From an uncultured Alphaproteobacteria bacterium (GTDB lineage: Bacteria; Pseudomonadota; Alphaproteobacteria; HIMB59; GCA-002718135): 37,422 nucleotides of DNA. Location: the NCBI GenBank assembly GCA_902619045.1, contig CACNCX010000006.1:1-37422 (forward strand), given 5' to 3'. Below, one piece after another: positions 37,045 to 37,422 of the stretch (positions within the stretch are counted from its first letter, which is position 1; every line of letters begins with the position of its first letter). The position numbers and the translations under genes were made by a program. The notes beneath the pieces were generated by a model. It did not search any database. It saw only the letters and a list, made by a program, of their open reading frames with translations, and was not told where the DNA came from.

Positions 37045-37422
37045 TTATAATAACTAAATTATATATTTTAGAATAATCTTTAATAAATTTTTTTTCAATT
37101 TCATCTACATTTAGATTTATCAATTTATTAAGATTTAAATTATTTAATATTTTTTTATCAAATGTAATATTGCATAATATAACATATATATTTTCTTCAT
37201 CATTATTGAACTTAATATAATCATTTATATTAATAAGTTTAGTCTTTATTTCATTATTTAATTCTGTAAATTTATATTCTTTACTTATAATATTTGCTTT
37301 GTTACTCAAATTAGTTAAATTATTACATTTTAAATCATTATCACTTAAATCCAATTCAGATCTTACACTAAATATGGTTCCATTTATTCCATTAAATGTT
37401 TCAAAGCCTTTTTCTATAAATA
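37037..37422 (-). CDS. surA: SurA-like periplasmic chaperone, C-terminal part (cut by window edge)
   Basis: The reading frame is open from 37037 to the right edge, so this is only the C-terminal 128 or so codons; no start is visible. The end pattern (a strand IYVILCNITFD, then a helix VDEIEKKFIKDYSKIYN and a short hydrophobic end) resembles the last domain of SurA/parvulin chaperones. The position directly before pdxA and rsmA is the usual place of surA in proteobacteria. Sequence conservation is weak and Asn-rich (22 of the last 105 residues), so the name depends partly on synteny. Confidence 0.6.
   Translation of the reverse strand, partial: FIEKGFETFNGINGTIFSVRSELDLSDNDLKCNNLTNLSNKANIISKEYKFTELNNEIKTKLININDYIKFNNDEENIYVILCNITFDKKILNNLNLNKLINLNVDEIEKKFIKDYSKIYNLVIIND

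Noticed and set aside
1-37422. Defence island, CRISPR, prophage or insertion sequence
   Set aside because: No repeat-spacer array, transposase, integrase, restriction or toxin genes are visible; gene order is that of core chromosome.

Overview
This 37.4 kb window looks like chromosomal core sequence from a streamlined, very AT-rich alphaproteobacterium of the marine SAR11/HIMB59 type. The lineage is an inference. It rests on the extreme A+T and Lys/Asn/Ile bias, the very short intergenic spaces with many overlapping genes, a eukaryote-type NADP isocitrate dehydrogenase, DUF2794 and DUF3553 proteins, a DksA with only one zinc-finger cysteine, and an alphaproteobacterial LexA-type direct repeat (GAAC-N7-GAAC) in front of recA. 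I see no insertion sequence, prophage, CRISPR array, integrase or toxin-antitoxin pair, and no space of 300 bases without a gene.

Layout, left to right. At 1-32 (-) are the first codons of purB, directly downstream of map (-). A divergent cinA-like gene (+) is followed by a tRNA-Leu(UAA) and a VOC-family gene (+). At 2130-4481 a minus-strand run dksA > DUF3553 > moaA > nadK has tight or overlapping junctions. The dksA-recA space carries the SOS-type operator; recA (+) ends in a strong hairpin terminator, followed by alaS (+). Converging on alaS is the minus-strand run adaptor (MFP) > RND pump > LOG hydrolase > icd (8559-14975). Next come rlmE-guaA (+) and an ABC importer of the NitT/TauT/THI5-like class (binding protein, ATPase, permease, 17325-19877).

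From 19.9 kb there is a DUF2794 gene (-) diverging from a compact envelope/ribosome run (+): peroxiredoxin-like, YfgM-like, BamB-like lipoprotein, der. Converging on it is rpsF > rpsR > rplI > dnaB > alr > MMPL/RND exporter > cvpA (-). The right end has a fatty-acid/envelope run (+) fabD-fabG-acpP-fabF-mltG-gmk, converging with surA-like (partial) > pdxA > rsmA (-).

Nearly every gene is a recognisable housekeeping gene, and I do not find a convincing undescribed system. The points most worth a second look are the SOS-type operator, two extra hydrophobic segments in the RND pump, the acidic insert in the MMPL exporter between alr and cvpA, the unassigned ABC importer with its internal stem-loop, the dksA-DUF3553-moaA-nadK operon, and mltG, which has no ATG start available.
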